This document shows positions 33,343 to 42,435 of a stretch of DNA of 64,000 nt, one piece after another; within the stretch, counting starts at the first letter, position 1; the number at the start of each line of letters is the position of its first letter. Both the position numbers and the translations under genes were made by a program. Origin of the DNA: Vibrio gazogenes. Its GTDB lineage: Bacteria > Pseudomonadota > Gammaproteobacteria > Enterobacterales > Vibrionaceae. The DNA lies in contig NZ_CP018835.1 of assembly GCF_002196515.1 (NCBI RefSeq), forward strand, positions 372,001 through 436,000, in the 5' to 3' direction. A model generated the notes under the pieces. The model did no database searches. It worked only from the letters and a program-made list of their open reading frames with translations, and had not been told where the DNA came from.

Positions 33343-35406
33343 TTAGAGATCTTTACACAGACGTAATGCGTCGTAGATCGCAGCGTGGGCGTTACGTTGT
33401 GACACACAATCTCCCAAACGCCACAGAATCATGCCCTTGTCATCCGCAGATAACACTGGCTGCGGTGCGGAGGCAAACAGTGCTTCATTATCAACCTGAC
33501 CTTTATTGATCGAGTCCGCTTTCAGCTCGTAGTACAGCGCTTCATTCGGCCGGACACCGTTTTCAACCACGATCTGATCGACAACGCGCTCTTCTTGCTG
33601 GCCGGTATATTCGTTTTCCAGTAATGCAATCAGGTTATCCCCTTCCCGGTAGACTTTTTCGAGCATCAGGTCTGAGGTCATGATGACTTCTTTTTCATAC
33701 AAACTGCGGTAATACGTCGGGAAGGTGGTCCCACCGATACCGACTCCCGGTTTGATGTCATCAGTCACCAACTCAACCATCGCACCTTTCGACGTCAGGT
33801 AATCCGCAGCCGACATGCCGGAGAACTCGCAAATGGTGTCATAAACCAACACATTTTTACCCGGCTCAACGGTTCCGTTGAGAATATCCCAGCTCGAAAC
33901 AACCAAGCCTTCTTCTGCTCCCCATGCTGGGTTTTGGTCGATAAACGGACGGCCACCGGTCGCCAGAATACAAACATCCGGACTCATTTCACGAACCATG
34001 TCTGCACTGGCACTGGTATTAAGAATAATTTCAACCCCTAAACGCTCCAGCTCCATCGCCAGCCAGCGGGTAATCCCGGCCATTTGATCACGCTGTGGTG
34101 CTTTCGCGGCAATCGTAATCTGTCCGCCCAGCGCTTCACCTTTTTCGATCAGCGTCACTTGATGGCCACGCTCGGCTGCCACCCTTGCAGCTTCAAGCCC
34201 GCCGGGACCACCACCGATGACTAAAACTCTACGGACGGGGCCGGTAGTTTTTTCAATCAGATGCGGCATCCCCATATATTCTCGGGATGTCGCTGCATTT
34301 TGGATACAGAGAACGTCTAACCCCATATATTGACGGTCGATGCAGTAGTTTGCCCCGACACACTGGCGGATTTGGTCGGTCTGACCCAGTTTGATTTTGG
34401 CAATCAGATGCGGATCCGCGATATGCGCACGGGTCATCCCGACGAAATCGACATAGCCGCCTTCCAGAATACGTTTCGCCTGATTCGGGTCTTTAATGTT
34501 CTGTGCGTGAATCACCGGTACAGAAACCACTTCTTTAATCCCGGCTGCCAGATGGAGGAATGGTTCTGGCGGATAACTCATATTCGGAATAACGTTAGCC
34601 AGTGTGTTGTGCGTATCACAGCCGGAGCCGACCACACCGAAGTAATCCACCATGTTCGTGGCATCATAGTAAGCGGCAATTTTTTTCATCTCTTCGTGAT
34701 CAAGGCCGTCCGGATGGAATTCATCACCGGTAATCCGCATCCCGACCACAAAGTCAGGGCCAACCGCTTCACGGACTGCTTTCAGCACTTCCATGCCGAA
34801 GCGCATCCGGTTTTCAAACGTTCCGCCCCATTGGTCAGTCCGTTTGTTGACCCGGGGAGACCAGAACTGATCAATCATATGCTGGTGAACTGCGGAAAGC
34901 TCAACCCCATCCAGACCACCGTCTTTTGCCCGTACCGCAGCTTTGGCAAAGTCACCCACGATGCGCCAGATCTCTTCTTCTTCAATGGTTTTACAGGTTG
35001 CGCGGTGAACCGGTTCACGAATCCCTGACGGTGACATGAGACTCGGCCAGTTTTCACCGTCCCAGCGCGAACGCCGTCCCATATGAGTAATCTGAATCAT
35101 GATTTTTCCGCCATGCTTATGGACGGCGTCGGCAAGATTCTGGAAATGAGGAATGATTCTGTCTGTTGAAAGATTGACCGAACTCCACCAACTTTGTGGG
35201 CTGTCGATAGAAACCACACTGGAACCGCCACAAATACAGAGACCACAGCCGCCTTTGGCTTTCTCTTCATAGTATTTGACATAACGATCCGTTGTCATAC
35301 CGCCGTCGGTTGCGTACACCTCGGCGTGAGCGGTACTGACGATGCGGTTACGAATCGTCAGATGATTGATTTTTAATGGTTGGAACAGAATATCAAACTG
35401 AGACAT
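33343..35406 (-). CDS. dgcA: DgcA, dimethylglycine demethylase/dehydrogenase (OYE-type flavoprotein)
   Basis: 687 residues, with GAGGTGAAGC before the ATG. The N-terminal old-yellow-enzyme TIM barrel (1-365) contains HAEVYATDGGMTTDRYVKYY, IMIQITHMGRRS and GGTFENRMRFGMEVL; a Cys-rich 4Fe-4S site follows (CVGANYCIDRQYMGLDVLC). The C-terminal FAD/NAD domain begins RVLVIGGGPGGLEAARVAAE. This is the trimethylamine dehydrogenase-like architecture. In Pseudomonas DgcA with DgcB turns dimethylglycine into sarcosine and formaldehyde; the order dgcA-dgcB-etf here supports the same role. Confidence 0.9.
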   Translation of the reverse strand: MSQFDILFQPLKINHLTIRNRIVSTAHAEVYATDGGMTTDRYVKYYEEKAKGGCGLCICGGSSVVSIDSPQSWWSSVNLSTDRIIPHFQNLADAVHKHGGKIMIQITHMGRRSRWDGENWPSLMSPSGIREPVHRATCKTIEEEEIWRIVGDFAKAAVRAKDGGLDGVELSAVHQHMIDQFWSPRVNKRTDQWGGTFENRMRFGMEVLKAVREAVGPDFVVGMRITGDEFHPDGLDHEEMKKIAAYYDATNMVDYFGVVGSGCDTHNTLANVIPNMSYPPEPFLHLAAGIKEVVSVPVIHAQNIKDPNQAKRILEGGYVDFVGMTRAHIADPHLIAKIKLGQTDQIRQCVGANYCIDRQYMGLDVLCIQNAATSREYMGMPHLIEKTTGPVRRVLVIGGGPGGLEAARVAAERGHQVTLIEKGEALGGQITIAAKAPQRDQMAGITRWLAMELERLGVEIILNTSASADMVREMSPDVCILATGGRPFIDQNPAWGAEEGLVVSSWDILNGTVEPGKNVLVYDTICEFSGMSAADYLTSKGAMVELVTDDIKPGVGIGGTTFPTYYRSLYEKEVIMTSDLMLEKVYREGDNLIALLENEYTGQQEERVVDQIVVENGVRPNEALYYELKADSINKGQVDNEALFASAPQPVLSADDKGMILWRLGDCVSQRNAHAAIYDALRLCKDL

Positions 35407-35503
35407 GCTTCACCTCTATACCAGCCTTATCTCCGACCGGATAAGGCTGTCTTCCTTGACGAATACTTTTTAGTAATCAGTGTTTTTGTATTTATATGTG
35501 TGA

Positions 35504-36037
35504 TCAGGCGACCGGTGAGACGTCGAAGATGCCGTGGTCACACCCATCTTCTGCTGCACTCTGGACCTGTTCTGCCTGAGTTTGTACCGTATACCCCAGA
35601 CTTTGGGCGATTTGGTCAATCGCACCGGCAAACCAGCCTGTGAACATGTAATCCACTTTGCGGTTCACTTTGCCGTACTGATAAACAAAGGCTGAATTGT
35701 CCAGACGTACCCGGGCGCTTCCCTCGGCAATATTCAAATGCTCGATGGTGAAAATACCCCAGCCACGTTGAGATAATCGATTCATATAGTGTTCGAAGAC
35801 GTCATCCCCTTCGATACCATGAGCTTCCGCTTCTTTTTCACACCAGTAGTAAGCCGATTTGTAACCTGCTTTGTAGAGGATTTGTGCATAACGCTCAGCA
35901 CCCATTTCTTCTTCAATCGCCATATGGTTGTTGACGAAGAAATGACGAGGGACATAAAGCATTGGCAGCGCGTCGGTTGTCCAGACACCGGTCTCATCAT
36001 CGACCAGTATTGGCATTTCAGGTGCGTGTACTCCCAT
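35504..36037 (-). CDS. DUF5943 protein of the dimethylglycine locus
   Basis: 177 residues with AGGAGA upstream of the ATG. It contains MLYVPRHFFVNNHMAIEEEM, GYKSAYYWCEKEAEAHGIEG and DYMFTGWFAGAIDQIAQSLG, a 4-vinyl-reductase/V4R-like layout. The equivalent gene stands beside dgcA in Pseudomonas (the PA5397 type), where its function is unknown. It lies between the dipeptidase and dgcA on the same strand. The 97-base gap to dgcA contains a 9-base hairpin (CAGCCTTAT/ATAAGGCTG) that could separate transcripts or be a processing site. Confidence 0.8.
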   Translation of the reverse strand: MGVHAPEMPILVDDETGVWTTDALPMLYVPRHFFVNNHMAIEEEMGAERYAQILYKAGYKSAYYWCEKEAEAHGIEGDDVFEHYMNRLSQRGWGIFTIEHLNIAEGSARVRLDNSAFVYQYGKVNRKVDYMFTGWFAGAIDQIAQSLGYTVQTQAEQVQSAAEDGCDHGIFDVSPVA

Positions 36038-36082
36038 TTCGGATTCTCCTTTTCATTTGCGGTTCAACGCCATGACGGTGGT

Positions 36083-37060
36083 TTATTCACCCCACACGTC
36101 ACCTAAAACACGAAGCCAGTTTTCGCCCATAATTTTCCGGACTTGCGTCTCAGTAAAACCATGCCGTAACAGCGCGTCAGTTAAGTTAGGAAACTCACCA
36201 AGCGTACGAATACCTTCCGGGTTGATAATCTCGCCAAAGTTAGTCAGGCGACGGGCGTAGCCCTTGTCGTGAGTTAACCATTCAAAAAAGGGCTGGCCAT
36301 GACCTTGCGTAAAATCGGTCCCGATGCCGATTTGATCCTCGCCAACCAAATTGAATATATAAGCAATTGCTTCCACGTAATCTTCAATGGTTGAATGAAT
36401 GCCGTTTTTCAAAAACGGGGCAAACATCGTGACACCGACAAAACCACCGTGATCCGCGATGAACTTCAGTTCCTGATCTGATTTATTCCGTGGATGATCT
36501 TTGAGTCCGCTGGGCAGGCAGTGGGAGTAACAGACAGGTTTTTTCGACGCGAGAATCACTTCTTCTGAAGTTTTTGCGCCCACATGAGACAGGTCACACA
36601 TCACCCCGACACGATTCATTTCCGCCACGATTTCATGACCGAAACCGGATAAACCACCATCACGTTCGTAACAGCCGGTTCCCACGAGGTTTTGCGTGTT
36701 GTAACACATCTGAACCACCCCAACCCCTAAATCTTTGAAGACTTGTACGTAGCCAAGCTGATCTTCATAGGCATTCGCATTCTGGAAACCCATCATGACA
36801 CCGGTTTTTCCTTCCTGCTTCGCCCGGCGAATATCGTCGGTGGTGTGTACTTTGGTCACAATATCGCTGTTTGCTTCAATTAGATTGTTCATCTCAACGA
36901 TGTTGTTGACTGTATTCTGGAAGCCTTCCCAGACTGATACCGTACAATTTGCCGTCGTGATTCCGCCTTTACGCATATCTTCAAATAAATCACGATCCCA
37001 TTTCGCTATCACGAGTCCGTCGATAACGATCGCATCATCATGCAATTCCCTTGAGTCCAT
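36083..37060 (-). CDS. Membrane dipeptidase-like protein (peptidase M19)
   Basis: 325 residues, AGGTGAAAA before ATG. M19 features: DAIVIDGLVIAKWDRDL (metal-binding HxD replaced by DGL in the betaine-locus type), MCDLSHVGAKTSEEVI, CYSHCLPSGLKDHPRNK, and GIGTDFTQGHGQPFFEW. It is the homologue of the dipeptidase beside dgcA in Pseudomonas (PA5396 type), whose substrate in this pathway is not established. A 279-base region with a perfect inverted repeat lies between it and gbdR and probably contains the operon promoter. Confidence 0.85.
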   Translation of the reverse strand: MDSRELHDDAIVIDGLVIAKWDRDLFEDMRKGGITTANCTVSVWEGFQNTVNNIVEMNNLIEANSDIVTKVHTTDDIRRAKQEGKTGVMMGFQNANAYEDQLGYVQVFKDLGVGVVQMCYNTQNLVGTGCYERDGGLSGFGHEIVAEMNRVGVMCDLSHVGAKTSEEVILASKKPVCYSHCLPSGLKDHPRNKSDQELKFIADHGGFVGVTMFAPFLKNGIHSTIEDYVEAIAYIFNLVGEDQIGIGTDFTQGHGQPFFEWLTHDKGYARRLTNFGEIINPEGIRTLGEFPNLTDALLRHGFTETQVRKIMGENWLRVLGDVWGE

Positions 37061-37123
37061 TTTTCACCTGATTCATTTCACTGTGAGCTTGGTATTCAGA
37101 ATAGGTATTCCTGCAACTGAGTA

Positions 37124-37150
37124 GTGTTCTGAAAACGTCACTCAGAACAC
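37124..37150. promoter_or_regulatory. Inverted repeat upstream of the dipeptidase operon
   Basis: GTGTTCTGA(37124-37132)-N9-TCAGAACAC(37142-37150), a perfect 9-base dyad about 65-90 bases upstream of the dipeptidase ATG. It could be an operator or an mRNA hairpin; there is no T-tract on the minus strand. The same region has TGTCG near 37208. Confidence 0.4.
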
Positions 37151-37293
37151 CTTTTGCGTAACTTGCTACGTCGTTTTCGGGCAGTTTTTCGGGGTTAGTT
37201 TTGGGGGTGTCGTTTTGGTTTATCTTTGCAAATACAGACATTCAGCTGAGGTGATTCAGCAGCGGTTCTTACAGATGGTTCTTACAGACAGAC

Positions 37294-37318
37294 AAAAGCC
37301 GCCGGAATATCCGGCGGC
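37294..37318 (-). terminator. Rho-independent terminator of gbdR
   Basis: GCCGCCGGA(37298-37306)/TCCGGCGGC(37310-37318); on the minus strand the stem is followed by TTTTG. It is placed directly after the gbdR stop at 37340. Confidence 0.85.
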
Positions 37319-37339
37319 CTGACAGAAAGGCGTATAGAA

Positions 37340-38485
37340 TCAGACTAAAACCGAACCATAAGTCGGTTCATACTGTGCTTCATATAAGGCGCGTGAAGAG
37401 CGAAGACTTGGGACTTCAAATACAGAAATATCGGCCTGAACCGGATTATCTTCAACCACATCAGGGGTCAGCAGCACATTCTCGAGTTCCGTTTCACCGT
37501 GACCAAGACGTTCAGCCCGTGGTGAAATACCAATATGAATACGATAACACTTACTGAAATGCGGCGATGAAACAAATCCGCATGCAGTTGCGATATCAAT
37601 AATTGACATCGAAGTCTGACGTAACAACTGTCTGGCTCGGAACAGTCTCAATTTCAAATAGTATTTTGACGGAGGACACTGCAAGTATTTCTGGAACAGT
37701 CGCTCCAACTGTCTGCGCGACAGTCCGACATAGGCAGCCAGCTCGTCAAGCTCGATGGTTTCCTCAATATTCGCTTCCATCAGCGTAATCGCTTCAACCA
37801 GTTTCGGTTGCGCAGTTCCCAAAACATGCCGCAGCGGAATGCGCTGATAATCCGTTTCACCCCGGATTCTGTCGCAAATAAACATCTCAGAGATACTGGC
37901 AGCCAGCTGATGGCCGTAATCGCGTTTAATCATGTTGATCATCATATCCATGGGTACCGAGCCGCCGGTACTGGTCATGCGATCACGGTCAATCACAAAC
38001 AAATTATTGGTACATGAAACGCGAGGATACGCTTCCTGCAAGGCAGCAATACATTCCCAATGCGCACTACATTCATAGCCATCCATGACACCGGCATCAG
38101 CCAACAGATAAGGACCGGTACAGACCCCACCAAGGTTGACGTGCTTACGGGCCAAAGACTGAACCCAGCTCACCTGACGGCGTGTATAACTCCGGGTAAT
38201 ATTGACGCCACCGACAACAATCAATGTATCTAACTTTGGTGCGGCATTGATTGATATATCCGGCGTTACAGTTATGCCATCACTCGCCGCAACCGACTCT
38301 CCGTCTTCTGTGATCGTATACCAATCATAGAGTTCTTTACCACTGAGCTGATTCGCCATTCTTAACGGCTCAACCGCTGATGCCAAGGCGATCATGGTGA
38401 AATTATTTAACAGCAAGAAGCCTATACGACTAACTTCCTTTTGCGGATATTCTTTTTTGAGTGAGCTATTTAATAGTGCTGACAT
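37340..38485 (-). CDS. gbdR: GbdR-like AraC/GATase-1 family activator
   Basis: 381 residues, GGAG before ATG. The N-terminal DJ-1/PfpI (GATase1-like) domain at about 20-190 has IGFLLLNNFTMIALASAVEP, VGGVNITRSYTRRQV and GGVCTGPYLLADAG. The C-terminal AraC DNA-binding domain at about 235-335 has YVGLSRRQLERLFQKYL and IATACGFVSSPHFSKCYRIH. GbdR senses betaine and dimethylglycine and activates betaine catabolism genes in Pseudomonas. Lying in the middle of the block and transcribed separately, it is the obvious regulator of both halves. Confidence 0.9.
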   Translation of the reverse strand: MSALLNSSLKKEYPQKEVSRIGFLLLNNFTMIALASAVEPLRMANQLSGKELYDWYTITEDGESVAASDGITVTPDISINAAPKLDTLIVVGGVNITRSYTRRQVSWVQSLARKHVNLGGVCTGPYLLADAGVMDGYECSAHWECIAALQEAYPRVSCTNNLFVIDRDRMTSTGGSVPMDMMINMIKRDYGHQLAASISEMFICDRIRGETDYQRIPLRHVLGTAQPKLVEAITLMEANIEETIELDELAAYVGLSRRQLERLFQKYLQCPPSKYYLKLRLFRARQLLRQTSMSIIDIATACGFVSSPHFSKCYRIHIGISPRAERLGHGETELENVLLTPDVVEDNPVQADISVFEVPSLRSSRALYEAQYEPTYGSVLV

Positions 38486-38990
38486 TGCGCGACTCCATTT
38501 TGCTTTGTAATAGTGGAGAACATTTTTAACAATTAGTTAACTGTAAATACCTTACAGAAACAAATTAGCAACATTTATACCTTAAAATAAACACGCCTCC
38601 CTCTAAAATTCATCTATTGACTTGACAAAAATTGATCGAAGTCGCAAAGGCAGAAAAGAGAGGGAATACAGCCGATTTTCTGGCAGGACCAGAAGGGAAA
38701 ATGGGTCACTAAAATATGAAATTTTTTGCAACTAACTTGCATAAAGTAAGGGGGGTGCACCAAGATGACTCATCGGCTCACCCTAAAATGGCGCACTCAG
38801 TGAGCCCAGCGCAACGTTGGGATGCATCTCTTTGATATACACAAGATTGAATACCATAATCAACGACTGCTGCAAATGAATGTTCCAGTAAATATTTGGA
38901 TGAGACGACCTTGGGTTGAATGGCTGTATGTTGAATAGATGCGTACTAAATCGATGGGTCTTGAATAAAACCGAGAGCGGATGACAACAC
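38486..38990. other. Intergenic upstream of gbdR
   Basis: No ORF or RNA recognised. AT-rich next to gbdR, presumably with its promoter. The remaining gap to sdaA (38991-39252) is largely the MITE-like element. Confidence 0.5.
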
Positions 38991-39172
38991 TAGGGGCTGT
39001 TGACCTTTCGTGATGGTTTTTGCAGCAATTTATCGTGCATTTAGTCAAGGCGGGTCATGTGAAGTGTAGCGATCTACATGAACCATGACCTAACGCTGGA
39101 TAAATGAGCGACAAATGCTGCCCAGAGGGTTCATCTGAACAAAATTCAACCACGAACGGTCAACAGCCCCTA
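38991..39172. mobile_element. MITE-like palindromic element (type 1)
   Basis: 182 bases bounded by TAGGGGCTGTTGACC and its complement GGTCAACAGCCCCTA. The inverted ends match over about 20 bases with one mismatch, and a subterminal GCAGCA..ATTTA repeat and a central GGTCATG/CATGACC palindrome continue the dyad. There is no ORF, so any movement would rely on a transposase elsewhere. The right-end sequence recurs at 40801-40853. Confidence 0.75.
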
Positions 39173-39252
39173 CCAAAACCATATTGAGACAACCATGATA
39201 CGAAGACAATCATCTGTGAATCATTGATTCTGCCAGTGCAATATTGATTGGT

Positions 39253-40632
39253 TTAACACTCGATGGCATTTACCGCCAATCCGCCACGGGATGTTTCTTT
39301 ATATTTATCCTGCATATCCCGCCCTGTATCTCGCATTGTACGAATCACTTTATCGAGTGAAATGAAATGCTCGCCATTCCCCCGTAACGCCATATTCGCG
39401 GCATTAATCGATTTCACCGCAGCAATCGCATTACGTTCAATGCAAGGGACCTGAACTAATCCACCAACGGGATCACACGTCAGCCCCAGATTGTGTTCCA
39501 GCGCAATTTCAGCGGCATTCTCGACTTGCTCGGGCGTCCCGCCAAGCACTTCGGTCAATCCTGCCGCGGCCATCGCACTGGCAGAGCCGACTTCTCCCTG
39601 ACATCCGACTTCAGCACCGGAAATCGAAGCATTCATTTTACACAAAGCACCGATGGCACTGGCGGCCAGAAAATACTTATTGACGTCTTCGGCTTTGGCT
39701 TTCGGATGAAAATGCATGTGGTACATCAATACGGCTGGCATAATCCCTGCCGCGCCATTAGTTGGTGCTGTCACCATCCGTCCACCGGCAGCATTTTCCT
39801 CATTGACCGCCAACGCATACAGATTGACCCAGTCCATACCACTTAGTGACGTGTATATCACGTTGTCATCGCTGGATTGGATTAAGGAACGATGCAAAGA
39901 CGCAGCCCGTCGCTTCACCTGCAATCCTCCGGGCAGAATCCCCTCTTGCTCAATGCCGTTGGCAATACATTCCTGCATCACTTGCCACAGCTGTTCAATC
40001 CCGGCATTGATTTCCGGGACTGTCCGCCAGGTTTGCTCATTTTTCATCACCAATTCACTGATGCGCAGTTTGTGTTGTTGGCAAATCTCAAGTAGCTCTT
40101 GCGCCGTCGAAAACTCGTAAGGGAGTTTGACCTGTGGTGTGACATATTCCGTTTTCTGAATCGATGCTTCATCCAGCACAAACCCACCGCCGATCGAATA
40201 ATAAGTGTTGTCGCTCACAACGGTATTATCCGCGCCATAAGCCGCCAGATACATCGCGTTGGGGTGATACGGTAAGGCTTCATCAATAAACTGCAAATCG
40301 GTATGCCAGTCAAAAGAAATGGTCTTCTGTTTTGCCAGCCGCAACGTGCCTGTTTCTAGTGTCGCTTTGATTGCCGGCTCAATGGCTACAGGGTCAATGG
40401 TATCCGGCTGATATCCCATCAGCCCCATCACAGCAGCCTTATCGGTGCCGTGCCCGACCCCGGTAGCACTGAGCGAGCCGTATAATTTTATTTCAACCCG
40501 TTCAATCCTGGCCAACAATTGCTGACTCACCAGCGCTTCAGCAAAAAGACTGGCGGCTCGCATTGGGCCAACAGTATGGGAACTGGATGGTCCGATGCCG
40601 ACTTTAAACAGATCAAATACGCTGATACTCAT
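39253..40632 (-). CDS. sdaA: L-serine ammonia-lyase (iron-sulfur type)
   Basis: 459 residues, the single-chain E. coli type. The N-terminal beta domain begins MSISVFDLFKVGIGPSSSHT; the C-terminal domain has APTNGAAGIMPAVLMYHMHF, the Cys-containing KMNASISGAEVGCQGEVGSA and LTCDPVGGLVQVPCIERNA, giving the 4Fe-4S cysteines. It deaminates serine to pyruvate. It is the exit step of the pathway: glycine plus a C1 unit gives serine (GlyA), then pyruvate. It lies between gbdR and purU on the same strand with a dyad resembling the glyA upstream site. Confidence 0.92.
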   Translation of the reverse strand: MSISVFDLFKVGIGPSSSHTVGPMRAASLFAEALVSQQLLARIERVEIKLYGSLSATGVGHGTDKAAVMGLMGYQPDTIDPVAIEPAIKATLETGTLRLAKQKTISFDWHTDLQFIDEALPYHPNAMYLAAYGADNTVVSDNTYYSIGGGFVLDEASIQKTEYVTPQVKLPYEFSTAQELLEICQQHKLRISELVMKNEQTWRTVPEINAGIEQLWQVMQECIANGIEQEGILPGGLQVKRRAASLHRSLIQSSDDNVIYTSLSGMDWVNLYALAVNEENAAGGRMVTAPTNGAAGIMPAVLMYHMHFHPKAKAEDVNKYFLAASAIGALCKMNASISGAEVGCQGEVGSASAMAAAGLTEVLGGTPEQVENAAEIALEHNLGLTCDPVGGLVQVPCIERNAIAAVKSINAANMALRGNGEHFISLDKVIRTMRDTGRDMQDKYKETSRGGLAVNAIEC

Positions 40633-40710
40633 GACTCGCTCCTACAAAAATCCGTTTCTTGTTTTATGCTGAATTATTGGTGATTCAGAGCATGAAGACA
40701 TGCTTTAAAA

Positions 40711-40733
40711 CGACATCCTGACCACTGATGTCG
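40711..40733. promoter_or_regulatory. Candidate operator upstream of sdaA
   Basis: CGACAT(40711-40716)-N11-ATGTCG(40728-40733), about 80-100 bases upstream of the sdaA ATG. The TGTCG half-site also makes up the dyad upstream of glyA at 48385-48434, suggesting a shared regulator, possibly GbdR. This is inference from two sites only. Confidence 0.35.
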
Positions 40734-40739
40734 ACGAGA

Positions 40740-40777
40740 AAATGATAAAGGGAACCCATTGGTTCCCTTTATCATTT
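40740..40777. terminator. Strong bidirectional hairpin between purU and sdaA
   Basis: A 17-base perfect stem, AAATGATAAAGGGAACC(40740-40756) with loop CATT and its complement to 40777, A-rich and T-rich at its bases. It likely terminates the sox/purU transcript before sdaA. Confidence 0.8.
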
Positions 40778-40800
40778 TATAGCAGAGCGTTGCCTTTCTT

Positions 40801-40853
40801 GCTGCCCAAAGGGTTCATCTGAAAAAATTAAACCATGAAAGAAACAGCCCCTA
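40801..40853. mobile_element. MITE type 1 right-end remnant
   Basis: GCTGCCCAAAGGGTTCATCT through AACAGCCCCTA matches the last 53 bases or so of the element at 38991-39172 with several changes. The final CTA is, on the minus strand, the TAG stop codon of purU. Confidence 0.65.
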
Positions 40854-41717
40854 GTTACTAAAAACAACTGTTCGGTTACCACTGAGAAAAACCCGCCGCT
40901 CGACATGATAACGGACGGCATTAAACAAGGTAATCCGCTCGACATCCTGCCCTTTCGAGATTAAGTCCTCAGGATAATGCGCATGATCAACCGACTGAAT
41001 CCCCTGCGTGATAATCGGGCCTTCATCGAGGTCGTTATTCACATAGTGCGCCGTTGCCCCAACCATTTTTACACCTTTTTCCCAAGCCTGATGATAAGGA
41101 CGAGCCCCTTTAAACCCGGGAAGCAACGAGTGATGAATATTAATCGCCCGACCATCTAGAGCAGCACACATTTCAGGGGACAGCACCTGCATATAGCGCG
41201 CTAATACCACTAAATCGACCTGATATTGTTCAACCAGTTGCAAAATCTGCGCTTCCTGCTCGCGTTTGGTTTCCGGTGTGATCGGCAGATGGTAATACGG
41301 AATATCATGCCACTTGGCCAGCGACTCTAAATCCGGGTGGTTGGAAATAATCACCGGCACTTCAATATTGAGCTGGCCGGTCCGGTAGCGAAACAGTAAA
41401 TCATTCAGGCAATGGTCAAATTTCGAGACCAGTATTGCCACCCGATCTTTTTTCGTCGCCGGATAGAGTTGCCAATTCATCTCAAATGGCTCGGCTCTTA
41501 TTGCAAATTGTTGATTAAACCGTTCAGGAGAAAAGTTTTTATCTTCCGGCGTAAACTCGATCCGCAAAAAGAATTGATCAAGCACCCGATCATCAAATGA
41601 ATGGATCTCATTGATATAATTTGCCGATTCCGCCATAAAACGGGTGACGACATCAACCGTACCTAAACGGCTGGGACAGCTTGCTGTCACAATCCAAGTG
41701 TCAGAAGAAGGCTTCAT
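40851..41717 (-). CDS. purU: Formyltetrahydrofolate deformylase
   Basis: 288 residues. The N-terminal ACT domain (about 8-90) has WIVTASCPSRLGTVDVVTRF. The C-terminal formyltransferase fold has VAILVSKFDHCLNDLLFRYR, the catalytic INIHHSLLPGFKGARPYHQA and TAHYVNNDLDEGPIITQGIQ. It releases formate from 10-formyl-THF and is standard in sarcosine oxidase operons, where it disposes of C1 units from demethylation. The protein ends GNRTVVFSN, with the stop codon supplied by the MITE end at 40851-40853. Confidence 0.93.
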   Translation of the reverse strand: MKPSSDTWIVTASCPSRLGTVDVVTRFMAESANYINEIHSFDDRVLDQFFLRIEFTPEDKNFSPERFNQQFAIRAEPFEMNWQLYPATKKDRVAILVSKFDHCLNDLLFRYRTGQLNIEVPVIISNHPDLESLAKWHDIPYYHLPITPETKREQEAQILQLVEQYQVDLVVLARYMQVLSPEMCAALDGRAINIHHSLLPGFKGARPYHQAWEKGVKMVGATAHYVNNDLDEGPIITQGIQSVDHAHYPEDLISKGQDVERITLFNAVRYHVERRVFLSGNRTVVFSN

Positions 41718-41769
41718 TCGTTACTCCAGTCAAAACTGCCGGGTCAAAACCCGGCAGTGTCGTCACTTA

Positions 41770-42435
41770 TTATTTTTCAATGGATAAACCATATTCTTTA
41801 CCGGCATCCGAGAGCCATCGCCAGATATAGTCCGCGAAACTACGACGGACAATAATTTGCCAGCGTTGCTCATCAGCCCGGCGGAACACCGCCGAGCTTT
41901 TCGCCAAGACAGAACCGGCGGTTTTCCCAACCGGAAATTCTTTCGGATGCACATCCAGTGTGGTGCTTTTCTTCAGTATATTGACCGCCTGAGGACCACT
42001 CAGCTCAATGATTGTCTGTCCACTGCTCTGATTGACAATTGAAAAATGCCCGGCAAGATGGTCACGCAGCGCAACCTCCACCGCGTAAGCCTGCTCGCCC
42101 GGAACCAGAATCAACCATTCATCAGGCCCCATCCAGCAAATGGCTTTATCATCTTCCTCTGATGACGTCAGCGGCAGCGTTGGTAACGACAGTCCCAACA
42201 CTTTCTCCACCGCATCAACCAGTCCTTGATCGTGACTGTCACCTCTGAGTATGAGGTGCCCCAGCAGAGCGACCTCTTTCATTGTGACACCGGCAGTCGT
42301 TGCGTGCGATGCAACCGATGACTTTTTACTCATATGCAGTGGGGTTTGGGTAGGCACCGACGCATATTGATCCATGACCGCCACCAGATCAGCTTCAGGC
42401 GCTTGTTGTTTTTCAGGGCTTAATACATCAGACAT
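41770..42435 (-). CDS. soxG: Sarcosine oxidase gamma subunit
   Basis: The start is taken at ATG 42435 (MSDVLSPEKQQAPEADLVAV), which overlaps the soxA stop by eight bases with GGAG upstream; a longer in-frame ORF into soxA is unlikely. It gives 221 residues with ICWMGPDEWLILVPGEQAYA, SSGQTIIELSGPQAVNILKK and RSFADYIWRWLSDAGKEYGL, as in SoxG. It is a small subunit of heterotetrameric sarcosine oxidase, translationally coupled to SoxA. Low sequence conservation is normal for this family. Confidence 0.9.
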   Translation of the reverse strand: MSDVLSPEKQQAPEADLVAVMDQYASVPTQTPLHMSKKSSVASHATTAGVTMKEVALLGHLILRGDSHDQGLVDAVEKVLGLSLPTLPLTSSEEDDKAICWMGPDEWLILVPGEQAYAVEVALRDHLAGHFSIVNQSSGQTIIELSGPQAVNILKKSTTLDVHPKEFPVGKTAGSVLAKSSAVFRRADEQRWQIIVRRSFADYIWRWLSDAGKEYGLSIEK

